This document shows, one piece after another, positions 1 to 7,787 of a DNA stretch of 41,387 nt. A program made the position numbers and the translations under genes. The notes under the pieces are model-generated. The model worked only from the letters and a program-made list of their open reading frames with translations, was not told where the DNA came from and searched no databases. This stretch comes from Saprospiraceae bacterium. GTDB taxonomy: Bacteria > Bacteroidota > Bacteroidia > Chitinophagales > Saprospiraceae. Where the stretch lies: assembly GCA_022844565.1 (NCBI GenBank), contig JALHLK010000017.1:43282-84668 (forward strand). The letters run 5' to 3'. Within the stretch, counting starts at the first letter, position 1; each line of letters starts with the position of its first letter.

Positions 1-1253
1 TGTGGCAAATATCAGTAAATCAAAGAACAAAAGCAATTCACAACTAATAATTAGTAGTGCTATTGTTTTCTAAGTTGTGGCAAATATCAGTAAATCAAAG
101 AACAAAAGCAATTCACAACCCATGATCTACGGAGAGCCCCGAGGCCATGGTTGTGGCAAATATCAGTAAATCAAAGAACAAAAGCAATTCACAACAAAAC
201 GAGATGAGTTTACTTTATAAAGATGGTTGTGGCAAATATCAGTAAATCAAAGAACAAAAGCAATTCACAACTAATTAATAAAATAAACACACATGAAAAA
301 CGTTGTGGCAAATATCAGTAAATCAAAGAACAAAAGCAATTCACAACATGTGGGACTGGAGGGTTCGAAGGGGGTTTGTTGTGGCAAATATCAGTAAATC
401 AAAGAACAAAAGCAATTCACAACTGAAACATTGGTTGATATGCAAAGCCATCTGTTGTGGCAAATATCAGTAAATCAAAGAACAAAAGCAATTCACAACA
501 GGTTTTTAATGTCGTTTTCTGTTAACTCAGTTGTGGCAAATATCAGTAAATCAAAGAACAAAAGCAATTCACAACTTTCTCGGTATCTGTCATCTCTCTA
601 ATTAAGTTGTGGCAAATATCAGTAAATCAAAGAACAAAAGCAATTCACAACTTCGCGCACTGTGGCAAACATTTGTTTAACGTTGTGGCAAATATCAGTA
701 AATCAAAGAACAAAAGCAATTCACAACTTGTTTGTTCTTGTTCCATTCTAAAGACCCGTTGTGGCAAATATCAGTAAATCAAAGAACAAAAGCAATTCAC
801 AACCAACGTAATTATGCTTACTATTTATTAAAAGTTGTGGCAAATATCAGTAAATCAAAGAACAAAAGCAATTCACAACTTTGAGATTCGTAATGTCGAA
901 GAGCGCAAGTTGTGGCAAATATCAGTAAATCAAAGAACAAAAGCAATTCACAACTTACCTAGTCCTTCAATAACGTCATCATCTGTTGTGGCAAATATCA
1001 GTAAATCAAAGAACAAAAGCAATTCACAACAACTTAAACATCTATAAGATGAAAGTCATTGTTGTGGCAAATATCAGTAAATCAAAGAACAAAAGCAATT
1101 CACAACTTTTCATCTCTTTCTTTCTTGTAAATTTCGTTGTGGCAAATATCAGTAAATCAAAGAACAAAAGCAATTCACAACTTAACAAATAGCATTGTCG
1201 CAATATATGGAGTTGTGGCAAATATCAGTAAATCAAAGAACAAAAGCAATTCA
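1..1253. CRISPR. CRISPR array, type II-C-like, 17 repeats and 16 spacers, open at the left edge
   Basis: The 46-bp repeat begins GTTGTGGCAAATATCAG and ends AAAAGCAATTCACAAC. Full copies start at 74, 150, 226, 302, 378, 454, 530, 606, 682, 758, 834, 909, 985, 1061 and 1136. The first copy (1-44) lacks 2 nt because the window starts inside it. The last copy (1212-1253) loses its final CAAC. All full copies look identical. Thirteen spacers are 30 bp and three (45-73, 880-908, 1107-1135) are 29 bp, and no two spacers are alike. A 46-bp repeat with 30-bp spacers is typical of type II-C (Cas9) arrays in Bacteroidota. The reverse complement, starting GTTGTGAATTGCTTTTG, resembles their crRNA repeats. 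The likely crRNA strand is therefore minus, which agrees with the tracrRNA-like units at the right end and a promoter-like motif in each repeat. No cas genes are visible. Confident as an array, less so for type and strand. Confidence 0.97.
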
Positions 1254-1340
1254 ATCTTGGTGTTTTTTAAAAAATACAACTAGCTGCTCAAAGTTTTGAG
1301 CAGTTCCTTCACTAAAAAGCCATTTCGGATGGCTTTTTTG
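1212..1340 (+). ncRNA. tracrRNA-like unit 1, overlapping the last array repeat
   Basis: The terminal degenerate repeat (1212-1253) would act as anti-repeat to a minus-strand crRNA. It is followed by a T/A-rich linker, a perfect 8-bp hairpin CTGCTCAA-AGTT-TTGAGCAG (1284-1303) and an intrinsic terminator (1314-1339). Anti-repeat, stem-loop and terminator in this order is the known architecture of tracrRNA. No clear promoter is seen; transcription could come from inside the array. Alternatively this is only the trailer end and terminator of a plus-strand array. The near-copy 145 bp downstream, which keeps the stem but changes the loop, favours a functional RNA. Confidence 0.55.
1314..1339. terminator. 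Intrinsic terminator of tracrRNA-like unit 1
   Basis: AAAAAGCCAT (1314-1323), loop TTCGG and ATGGCTTTTT (1329-1338) form a perfect 10-bp stem. A T run follows on the plus strand. The A run on the left arm lets the same hairpin stop minus-strand transcripts. Confidence 0.85.
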
Positions 1341-1360
1341 CTGCGCATCGTTCAGTCATA

Positions 1361-1486
1361 TGGCAAATATCAGTAAATCAAAGAACAAAAGCAATTTACG
1401 TTATAAGTTTTTTTAAAAGATTTTGCTAGCTGCTCAAAACGTTGAGCAGTTCCTTCACTAAAAAGCCATTTTGGATGGCCTTTTTG
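1361..1486 (+). ncRNA. tracrRNA-like unit 2 (tandem copy)
   Basis: Bases 1361-1399 match the repeat from TGGCAAATATC to CAATTTAC at 38 of 39 positions. Because the copy lies outside the array, after a terminator, it looks like a dedicated anti-repeat. It is followed by the hairpin CTGCTCAA-AACG-TTGAGCAG (1430-1449), whose stem is identical to unit 1 but whose loop differs, and by a terminator at 1460-1485. It is the better tracrRNA candidate of the two because it stands apart from the array. The almost perfect complementarity to the crRNA repeat would give a long RNase III substrate. I found no convincing promoter just upstream. Confidence 0.6.
1460..1485 (+). terminator. Intrinsic terminator of tracrRNA-like unit 2
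   Basis: AAAAAGCCAT, loop TTTGG and ATGGCC followed by five T. It is the copy of the 1314-1339 terminator, with one change (TTCGG loop to TTTGG) and one stem mismatch (CT to CC). Confidence 0.75.
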
Positions 1487-1488
1487 CT

Positions 1489-1507
1489 TGGCAAAACTCA
1501 GCAATTC
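1489..1507 (+). repeat. Deleted CRISPR repeat remnant
   Basis: TGGCAAAACTCAG joined directly to CAATTCA matches the start and end of the array repeat with about 18 internal bases missing. It sits right after the second terminator, where a third unit of the tandem series would begin. It is short, so chance cannot be excluded. The rest of the gap to 1722 is AT-rich with nothing recognisable. Confidence 0.45.
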
Positions 1508-1722
1508 ATTGAGTATTTTTGATATTTTTTATCTTTTCCAATACTTCCTTCAAGGGTTTTATAAAATTTTAGATATTACTATTTACACTATCTCCCCAAC
1601 CAAAATTTTTATTCCAATTTCTTCCTTTTACCAAAAAAACAGTCATTTCACAATTTATTTATTGGCTAAACCCTCAAATTAGAAATATTTCTATAAATTG
1701 CGCCTAAAATACATTTAATACC

Positions 1723-3366
1723 ATGATAAGAAGTGAAGACTTATTTCCCTATACTTTTGCTGAAAAATATAACAAATCCGTTGTTTATTTTTCAATGGAG
1801 TTTGCCATTGATCAAGCCTTAAAGACGTACTCAGGTGGTTTAGGTTTTTTGGCAGGATCGCATATGAGAAGTGCATTTGCTTTGCAACAAAATCTCATAG
1901 GTATTGGCATTTTGTGGAAAATGGGATATTATGAACAAACAAGAAATGAAGATAATAGCATGCGTGTGTTTTTTAGGGAACAAATGTATAGCTTTTTGAA
2001 AGATACAGGAGTCAAGTTTCAGATGGAGATTGATCAAAAATCTGTTTGGGTGGCTGTATATCATCTTCCTGCCACCGTTTTTAATACGGTACCCATGTTT
2101 TTTCTCACTACCGACACAGATGGCAATGATGCTTGGGCTAGATCGATATCGTATCGCTTATACGACAAAGATCCACAAATAAAAGTAGCACAATGTATGC
2201 TTTTAGGTATCGGAGGAGCAAAATTTCTAGAAGTAGCTAATTTGGAACCTTCTACTTATCATTTTAATGAGGCACATGCCATATCTGCTTTATTTTACCT
2301 ATTAAAACAAGATTCTGATGTAACGAAATTGAAACAAAAAGTAGTTTTTACAACGCATACACCTGAAGAGGCTGGAAACGAGAAACATAATTTTGATTTT
2401 CTGTATAAGTATGGCTTCTTTTCTGGATTAGAAAAATCTTTGGTTCACGACATTGCTCATGTGAGTCACAATATATTTAATCATACTTTGGCAGCTCTTC
2501 GGTTGAGTCGTAAAGCTAATGCTGTGTCAAAATTGCATGGGGAAGTTTCAAGAAAAATGTGGAGTAATAATAAAGGGATATGTGAGATTATTCATATTAC
2601 CAATGCTCAAAATCGCCCATATTGGGCTGATGCAGTATTAGATGATGCCAATACGAATAAACAATATGAAAAAGTAGCTCAAAGAAAAAAAGTATTAAAA
2701 GGTGAACTCTTTAAAGTGGTGGCTGACCAAGTAGGTAAGTTGTTTGACCCCAATATTCTTACGCTTGTTTGGGCAAGACGTTTTGCTGCTTACAAAAGAC
2801 CTGATTTATTGACATCTGATATAAAAAGGTTTGAAAAGTTGTTGAAAAATTCGAAATATCCTATTCAGGTCATTTGGGCTGGTAAACCATATCCTTTTGA
2901 CCATGGTGCTATCGATATTTTTAATAAGTTGTACTACTTAAGTCATTTGTTTCCGACGATGGCAGTGCTAACTGGGCATGAACTTGGTTTGTCAAAACTA
3001 TTAAAAAATGGCTCTGATGTGTGGCTAAACACTCCGGTTGTCACGAGAGAAGCTTCAGGCACCTCGGGCATGACCGCAGCAATGAATGCGTCGGTCAATC
3101 TTTCTACTTTTGACGGATGGATATGTGAATTTGCAGAAGGTGAAAATTCTTTTATTGTACCCATAGCCGAAAATGAGGATCCTTTTTTACGAGACCAGAC
3201 AGACTTAAATAATTTATTCGATCTATTAGAAAATGAAATTTTACCTACCTACTACAATGATCCAAAAAAATGGGGTGACATAGTAGCAAAAAGCATGAAT
3301 GATGTGAATGCTTATTTTGATTCGGACAGAATGGTAGATGAATATTATACTCACTTATATTCTTAA
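1723..3366 (+). CDS. Alpha-glucan phosphorylase-like protein (GT35-related), PLP-lysine position is Thr
   Basis: 547 residues, related to the short bacterial alpha-glucan phosphorylases, which split alpha-1,4-glucans with phosphate to give glucose 1-phosphate. The N-terminal signature VVYFSMEF is followed by YSGGLGFLAGSHMRSA. The phosphate-site segment ARRFAAYKRPDLL (about residues 350-362) is kept, as is the EASGTSGM motif (443-450). In true phosphorylases a lysine that carries pyridoxal phosphate follows GM; here the codon is ACC, Thr451. Either this clade works without PLP or as a different glycosyltransferase, or my alignment is off by a few residues. The protein is shorter than classical GlgP (about 800 residues), as expected for this clade. 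It stands alone, with no glycogen genes around it, and the ATG at 1723 fits the start of the conserved region. Confidence 0.8.
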   Translation: MIRSEDLFPYTFAEKYNKSVVYFSMEFAIDQALKTYSGGLGFLAGSHMRSAFALQQNLIGIGILWKMGYYEQTRNEDNSMRVFFREQMYSFLKDTGVKFQMEIDQKSVWVAVYHLPATVFNTVPMFFLTTDTDGNDAWARSISYRLYDKDPQIKVAQCMLLGIGGAKFLEVANLEPSTYHFNEAHAISALFYLLKQDSDVTKLKQKVVFTTHTPEEAGNEKHNFDFLYKYGFFSGLEKSLVHDIAHVSHNIFNHTLAALRLSRKANAVSKLHGEVSRKMWSNNKGICEIIHITNAQNRPYWADAVLDDANTNKQYEKVAQRKKVLKGELFKVVADQVGKLFDPNILTLVWARRFAAYKRPDLLTSDIKRFEKLLKNSKYPIQVIWAGKPYPFDHGAIDIFNKLYYLSHLFPTMAVLTGHELGLSKLLKNGSDVWLNTPVVTREASGTSGMTAAMNASVNLSTFDGWICEFAEGENSFIVPIAENEDPFLRDQTDLNNLFDLLENEILPTYYNDPKKWGDIVAKSMNDVNAYFDSDRMVDEYYTHLYS

Positions 3367-3439
3367 GGAAAGTAAAAAAAACTCCAACTGAAAGATCTAT
3401 TTTTTCATAATTTAGTTTAACTTAAAAATAATTATTTGT

Positions 3440-4396
3440 ATGATCTCTTTTTTAATTTTAGTATTAGGTTTAGGTTTAGTGGTATATGGAGCCAATATTA
3501 TGGTAGATGGATCAGCGTCTTTGGCTAAAAGTTACCAAATACCAAATATTGTAATTGGTCTAACCGTTGTTGCATTTGGTACATCTTCTCCGGAATTAGC
3601 CATCAGTGCCTACTCTGCATATACTGGAAATGCAGAAATTGCAGTAGGCAATGTAGTAGGTAGCAATATTTTTAATATATTTTTTATATTGGGGGTAACT
3701 GCCATCATTTATCCACTAACCATTTTGAAAAATACTGTATTAAAAGAGATACCCTTGAGTCTTTTGGCGGCAATAATTTTATACGTTATGCTCAAAGATT
3801 CAATTTTTGGGGTTGGAGAAAATGTCCTTTCACTTGGAGATAGTTTATTGCTTCTAGCATTTATGACAATATTCATGTATTATTTGGTTCATTTAGCTAA
3901 AACAAGTAATGAAGATGAGGACCTAAATATCCCTAGGATGACAAGATTTAAATCTTTATTATTCATCATTGGAGGTATCACGCTTTTGGTCGCAGGTGGA
4001 AAACTTTTCGTAGATAGTGCTGTGGAATTGGCCACAAATTTAGGTATGAGCCAAGCGGTGATTGGCTTAACAATTGTAGCAGCAGGGACATCGTTACCTG
4101 AACTCGCTACAAGTGTAGTAGCTGCTTTGAAGAAAAACTCGGATATCGCAGTCGGAAATATTGTCGGTAGTAATATTTTTAATATCTTCTTTATACTAGG
4201 AGTAAGTGGTATAATTCGCCCTCTACCACAAGGTAGTATTAGTGATTTTGACCTATTTACTTGTATTGGTGCAAGTGTTGCATTATTACTTTCGGGGTAC
4301 ATATTTGGCAAGCATAAAATTACTAAAGCTGAAGGAGTCATATTCCTTATACTTTATGTCGTTTACATTGGTTATCAGGTGCAACAAGTTTCATAA
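3440..4396 (+). CDS. Calcium/sodium antiporter, CaCA family (YrbG-like)
   Basis: 318-residue inner-membrane exchanger with about 10 hydrophobic segments. It shows the internal duplication of the cation/Ca2+ exchanger superfamily. The first alpha repeat has GTSSPELAIS and GNVVGSNIFNI (about residues 48-85); the second has AAGTSLPELATS and GNIVGSNIFNI (about 215-255). The acidic residue in each SPEL/LPEL motif and the Asn in GSN bind the cation in this family. Length and start match YrbG-type proteins (about 320 residues). It lies 73 nt after the phosphorylase-like gene on the same strand and ends 34 nt from the convergent N-acetyltransferase. Whether Ca2+ is the true substrate in this organism cannot be told from sequence. 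Confidence 0.9.
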   Translation: MISFLILVLGLGLVVYGANIMVDGSASLAKSYQIPNIVIGLTVVAFGTSSPELAISAYSAYTGNAEIAVGNVVGSNIFNIFFILGVTAIIYPLTILKNTVLKEIPLSLLAAIILYVMLKDSIFGVGENVLSLGDSLLLLAFMTIFMYYLVHLAKTSNEDEDLNIPRMTRFKSLLFIIGGITLLVAGGKLFVDSAVELATNLGMSQAVIGLTIVAAGTSLPELATSVVAALKKNSDIAVGNIVGSNIFNIFFILGVSGIIRPLPQGSISDFDLFTCIGASVALLLSGYIFGKHKITKAEGVIFLILYVVYIGYQVQQVS

Positions 4397-4430
4397 ATAC
4401 TTTTAGATTTGAAAGGATCATCTTAAATTG

Positions 4431-5198
4431 TTAGATCATACGAATATTAAATACTTCATCCAATATCTTTTTTAGATCATCATTACTTAGTATAATTTCT
4501 TCTGTTGTAGTTGAAAGAGATTTTGTTTTATAAACGTTATTGAAGATTGTTTTTCGTCCTGTTTGAGTTGGTATAGTACAGATCGTATTTTGCACAAAAT
4601 AGGAGTCAGCGGAAGATTGCTTACATTCACATTGAGCAAAGAAATCTTCAATGCTTCGTGGTGTGCAATCGAAAATGTATCTCTCAATAAAGTTATGCAC
4701 ACCTTTATGAGACTCCAAAAGTACAAATTCATTGTCATTTAGTTTTTCGATTTTGTAATCTTTAAAGTCATCTTTTTGAATAGAATTGGTGCTTATTTTA
4801 ATTGGTTCAATAAATAAGTCGCCATATCCAACGTCTACTAGCCAAATATCATCCAGTTTCACAATAATTGACATATGATCAAACGGAGGACCATAACCTT
4901 CATCGTCTTTTATTCTAGAAGAAACCATGCAACAATCAAATCCGATGTTGGTTAACAACTTATAGAAAAGGTAGTTGAGTTCGTAGCAGAAGCCGCCTCT
5001 TTTGTTTATGACTATTTTGTTAAACAAACTATCTACTTCTAAAACTATTTTTTTACCAAAATGGATATCCAAATCCTCAAATGGGATATTCATCACATGA
5101 GATCTGTGGAGATTACAAAGACAATCATAATTTGCCTCTATTGTTCCTTGATATTTGATACGATTTAAATATACTGTTTGGTCCATAATTTCGATCAA
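4431..5198 (-). CDS. Arylamine N-acetyltransferase family protein
   Basis: 255 residues of the NAT family, cytoplasmic enzymes that move an acetyl (or related acyl) group from CoA to arylamines, hydrazines or amino-group intermediates. The catalytic triad is visible: Cys71 in RGGFCYELN, His108 in PFDHMS and Asp122 in LVDVGYGD. Length is close to the usual 260-280. The first Met (5198) is followed by another at codon 5 (5186), and MDQTVYLNRI is an equally good start. The gene is monocistronic, convergent with the exchanger gene. The physiological substrate is unknown; some bacterial NATs act in natural-product assembly rather than detoxification, but no biosynthetic genes are nearby. Confidence 0.9.
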   Translation of the reverse strand: MIEIMDQTVYLNRIKYQGTIEANYDCLCNLHRSHVMNIPFEDLDIHFGKKIVLEVDSLFNKIVINKRGGFCYELNYLFYKLLTNIGFDCCMVSSRIKDDEGYGPPFDHMSIIVKLDDIWLVDVGYGDLFIEPIKISTNSIQKDDFKDYKIEKLNDNEFVLLESHKGVHNFIERYIFDCTPRSIEDFFAQCECKQSSADSYFVQNTICTIPTQTGRKTIFNNVYKTKSLSTTTEEIILSNDDLKKILDEVFNIRMI

Positions 5199-5315
5199 AA
5201 TCTTTTCAAAATGACTGTTTCCGCTCTATTCAGATTGGGTATTTTAAAAATCAACTGATCAATTAATGAGTCCACTTTTTAAAAGGAACTCCTGTGCTCA
5301 GCTTATTTCAAAGTT

Positions 5316-6041
5316 TTAATCTTCTTCCGTAAGTTGCTTTACTCCATCTTGTCTATTCTCTACTACCACCTTGGCAGCTCCAGATTTTTGAATAATCACT
5401 GACTTACCTAATTCCGATAAATTTTTACTATCATAAATTTTCATAGCGGTTGAGACATCGATGGCTTGTCTCGTTTGCTCATCAAGATCGAATGTTAAGG
5501 TAATAAAATTAAGTGATACCCCTAAAGTATCCAATACACGATTTGAAGCTTCCAAAAGTCTATTTTCTATTTCTGCCTGGTCCAATTCTACGATATCTTC
5601 GTTGATAAAAATAGCTTTAGAGATATCGCGGATTCTTTTGTCGATAACCATATTTTCAGCACCTTCAAACGCTGAAGGATCTAATGCTTCATCACTATCC
5701 GCACTGGCATTTGCTTTACCAAGAAATTTTGCTTGTTTGATAAAGTTTAATGGATCCGTAATAGAGTAATCATAGTCTATATGGACATAAGCCCTCACTC
5801 GATCCTTTAGATTGGTAATAAATCGACTATCACCTTGCATGGGATAATTTGGTATCACAACTTTCATATAGCAAGGATTTGCCATTTTCTTGGGAACCGC
5901 ATCCCCTGATTCAATTTTCTTCCAGGACATACCGCAGTCTGAAGACACCACAACTTGTTGATTGGATTTTGCGTAATTGCATGAATTTAATAGTAATAAG
6001 CTTAATACAAAAGCTGTAAATAAAATAGAAGCATTTTTCAT
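5316..6041 (-). CDS. SPFH/prohibitin-like lipoprotein
   Basis: 241 residues. The N-terminus (MKNASILFTAFVLSLLLLNSCN) is a lipoprotein signal with lipidated Cys at residue 21. The rest resembles an SPFH (band 7/prohibitin) domain: AYVHIDYDYSITDPLNF, then an acidic Ala/Ser-rich insertion (ASADSDEALDPSAF), then VIDKRIRD, a helix ending NRVLDTLGV, and FDLDEQTRQAID. SPFH proteins normally sit on the cytoplasmic or periplasmic face of membranes through a hydrophobic N-terminus and form ring assemblies; here lipidation would provide the anchor. The coiled-coil tail common after SPFH domains is short. The upstream gap (6042-6310) is full of GTTAAG-type motifs. The domain call rests on pattern recognition only. 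Confidence 0.6.
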   Translation of the reverse strand: MKNASILFTAFVLSLLLLNSCNYAKSNQQVVVSSDCGMSWKKIESGDAVPKKMANPCYMKVVIPNYPMQGDSRFITNLKDRVRAYVHIDYDYSITDPLNFIKQAKFLGKANASADSDEALDPSAFEGAENMVIDKRIRDISKAIFINEDIVELDQAEIENRLLEASNRVLDTLGVSLNFITLTFDLDEQTRQAIDVSTAMKIYDSKNLSELGKSVIIQKSGAAKVVVENRQDGVKQLTEED

Positions 6042-6134
6042 TTGTAATTTTTTTTATAATTTTTTAAAACACAAAACATCCGTTACAAATTCCCGCTACC
6101 TGATAGACTGTTTAAAATATTCGACTAACATTGT

Positions 6135-6298
6135 GTATATTAATATGTACTCTCTTAACCTCTCTCAACCTCACTTAACTTTTCTTAAACTCTTTAGCAT
6201 AGGGCCAAACTGGTTGAGAAGGTTAAGTATTCTTAACATTCTCACCATGCTTAACTTATCTTAACCATTTTAACCTTCCTACTTAACCCTTTCACTTG
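6135..6298 (-). repeat. Cluster of GTTAAG/GGTTAAG motifs upstream of the SPFH-like lipoprotein gene
   Basis: About 160 bp carries repeated CTTAAC or TTAACC words on the plus strand (GTTAAG on the minus strand). Examples lie near 6157, 6173, 6232, 6248, 6257, 6266 and 6281, with the opposite orientation GGTTAAG near 6220. Spacing is irregular, roughly 9-15 nt at the distal end. It lies 95-260 nt before the start at 6041 and just beyond the stop of the symporter gene. It could be a multi-site operator, a decayed tandem repeat or compositional noise. Confidence 0.4.
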
Positions 6299-6310
6299 AC
6301 AACTAGCTCA

Positions 6311-7624
6311 CTAATCACTAAGATTATCTTTGATGATATCTTCAGTTTCAGATACATGACTAAATGCGTATTCCATTTTAACCCTATCAAACTCTTTTTC
6401 ATTGTTAGCCAACCAAATTGTGGCAACCCCATTTCCTATGAAATTTGTAATCGACCTTGCCTCAGACATAAATCTATCAACGCCTAATAAAAGGGCAAGA
6501 CCTTCAATCGGAATTACTCCATTTAAGGCAGTAAGCGTAGATGCTAAAACAATAAATCCACTACCAGTTACTCCAGCAGCCCCTTTGGAAGTGACCATAA
6601 GTATACCAATAATCGAAAACATTTGGGCAACCGTCAAATCAACTCCATACACTTGGGCTAGAAAGATTATGGCCATACTCAAGTAAATCGTCGTGCCATC
6701 CAAATTAAATGAATACCCTGTAGGCACTACCAAACCAACAACAGACTTCGAACACCCCATTTTTTCCAGTTTTTCCATAAGGTTGGGCAAGGCAGATTCA
6801 GAAGAGGAGGTACCTAAGACAATTAAAAGTTCTTCTCTGATGTATTTTAAAAACTTAATCAAACTGACTTTATACATCTTTAATATATAATGCAAGACGA
6901 TAAAAATAAAAAGGGCCATGGTAACATAGACGGTGATCATCAATTTGGCTAAAGGGAATAAAGCTGCAATACCATACTTACCTATTGTGTAAGCCATTCC
7001 TCCAAATGCTCCCACAGGTGCAAATAGCATAACCCTATGGAGTGCTTTGAAAACATATTTTGAAGCAATACTAAGCCATTTTACAATACTTTGGTTATTC
7101 TTTAGTTTACTAAAAACGACTCCCATAATTAATGCTAAAATCAAAACTTGTAAAGTCGAATTTTCCATAAAAAATTTCATCCATTCGAAGCTTTGGGCTT
7201 TCTCCGTATATTTACTTATTTCTTGAGTAGCTGCAGGTGCTCCATCCACACCATCTCCAGGCCTAATAAAATGGGCTACCACTACCCCTATAATTAAAGC
7301 TATCGTTGTGACTACCTCAAAATAAAGCAGTGCTTTGGCGCCAATTTTACCCACTTTCTTTAAGTCTCCCATTGAAACAATACCGAGTGTGATGGTGAGA
7401 AAAATAATGGGGTTTATAAAAATCTTCACTATAGAAATAAATAGCCCACCAAAAAACTCGCTTAATGTTTTACCGACTTTGAGCTCTTGGCCCATAAAAT
7501 TTGCCTTCCAATCTTCACTTAAGATTTGCTTTAATGCTATCTCCGGTGCAAAGTGACCTAGTAAAATACCGAATGTAATGGCCGTAAGGACCCAAAATGT
7601 AAGATTAGTAAGCAGTCTTTTCAT
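6311..7624 (-). CDS. Dicarboxylate/amino acid:cation symporter (DAACS family)
   Basis: 437-residue inner-membrane secondary transporter of the GltP/DctA/GltPh family, which takes up glutamate, aspartate or C4-dicarboxylates with H+ or Na+. It has the family core: the hairpin-1 serine-rich motif GTSSSESALPNL (about 270-281), the TM7 region SFNLDGTTIYLS (a variant of the NMDGT motif), hairpin 2 GAAGVTGSGFIVLAST and a TM8 segment RSITNFIGNGVATIW. Length is standard. The gene is monocistronic, with two possible -7 boxes on the minus strand upstream. Substrate cannot be fixed from sequence. Confidence 0.92.
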   Translation of the reverse strand: MKRLLTNLTFWVLTAITFGILLGHFAPEIALKQILSEDWKANFMGQELKVGKTLSEFFGGLFISIVKIFINPIIFLTITLGIVSMGDLKKVGKIGAKALLYFEVVTTIALIIGVVVAHFIRPGDGVDGAPAATQEISKYTEKAQSFEWMKFFMENSTLQVLILALIMGVVFSKLKNNQSIVKWLSIASKYVFKALHRVMLFAPVGAFGGMAYTIGKYGIAALFPLAKLMITVYVTMALFIFIVLHYILKMYKVSLIKFLKYIREELLIVLGTSSSESALPNLMEKLEKMGCSKSVVGLVVPTGYSFNLDGTTIYLSMAIIFLAQVYGVDLTVAQMFSIIGILMVTSKGAAGVTGSGFIVLASTLTALNGVIPIEGLALLLGVDRFMSEARSITNFIGNGVATIWLANNEKEFDRVKMEYAFSHVSETEDIIKDNLSD

Positions 7625-7651
7625 CTGATATGATAATTATGCGAAGAGTAG

Positions 7652-7689
7652 CAAAAATAACATCAATGATATGAATAAAAACAAATGTA
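7652..7689 (-). promoter_or_regulatory. Candidate Bacteroidota promoter(s) of the symporter gene
   Basis: On the minus strand there are two TAnnTTTG boxes, TATTTTTG (7659-7652) and TACATTTG (7689-7682). The first has a TTG (7684-7682) 22 nt upstream, at the long end of the usual spacing, which makes it the better candidate. A start site near 7645 would give a leader of about 20 nt. Confidence 0.45.
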
Positions 7690-7787
7690 TAAAAGCTATC
7701 AAGAAAAAATAAACTTAAAATTTAAGATATAACCTAAATTTCTAAAACAAAATTCTTACCTAAACTAAAAATCTTGAGAATTTCTTA

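Noticed and set aside
835-1192. Two plus-strand open frames of about 70 codons inside the CRISPR array
   Set aside because: They are the translated repeat (MWQISVNQRTKAIHN repeated) and have no independent coding signal.
1488-1682. 64-codon frame after the tracr-like units
   Set aside because: It starts with TTG inside a repeat remnant, is low-complexity Phe/Ile from AT-rich DNA, and has no promoter or homology I recognise.
1710-1717. TACATTTA as a promoter box for the phosphorylase-like gene
   Set aside because: It lies 5 nt before the ATG, which would put the start site inside the coding region.
1-1720. cas9, cas1 or cas2 next to the array
   Set aside because: No frame in the window encodes a Cas protein; they can only be beyond the left edge, if the array is still active.
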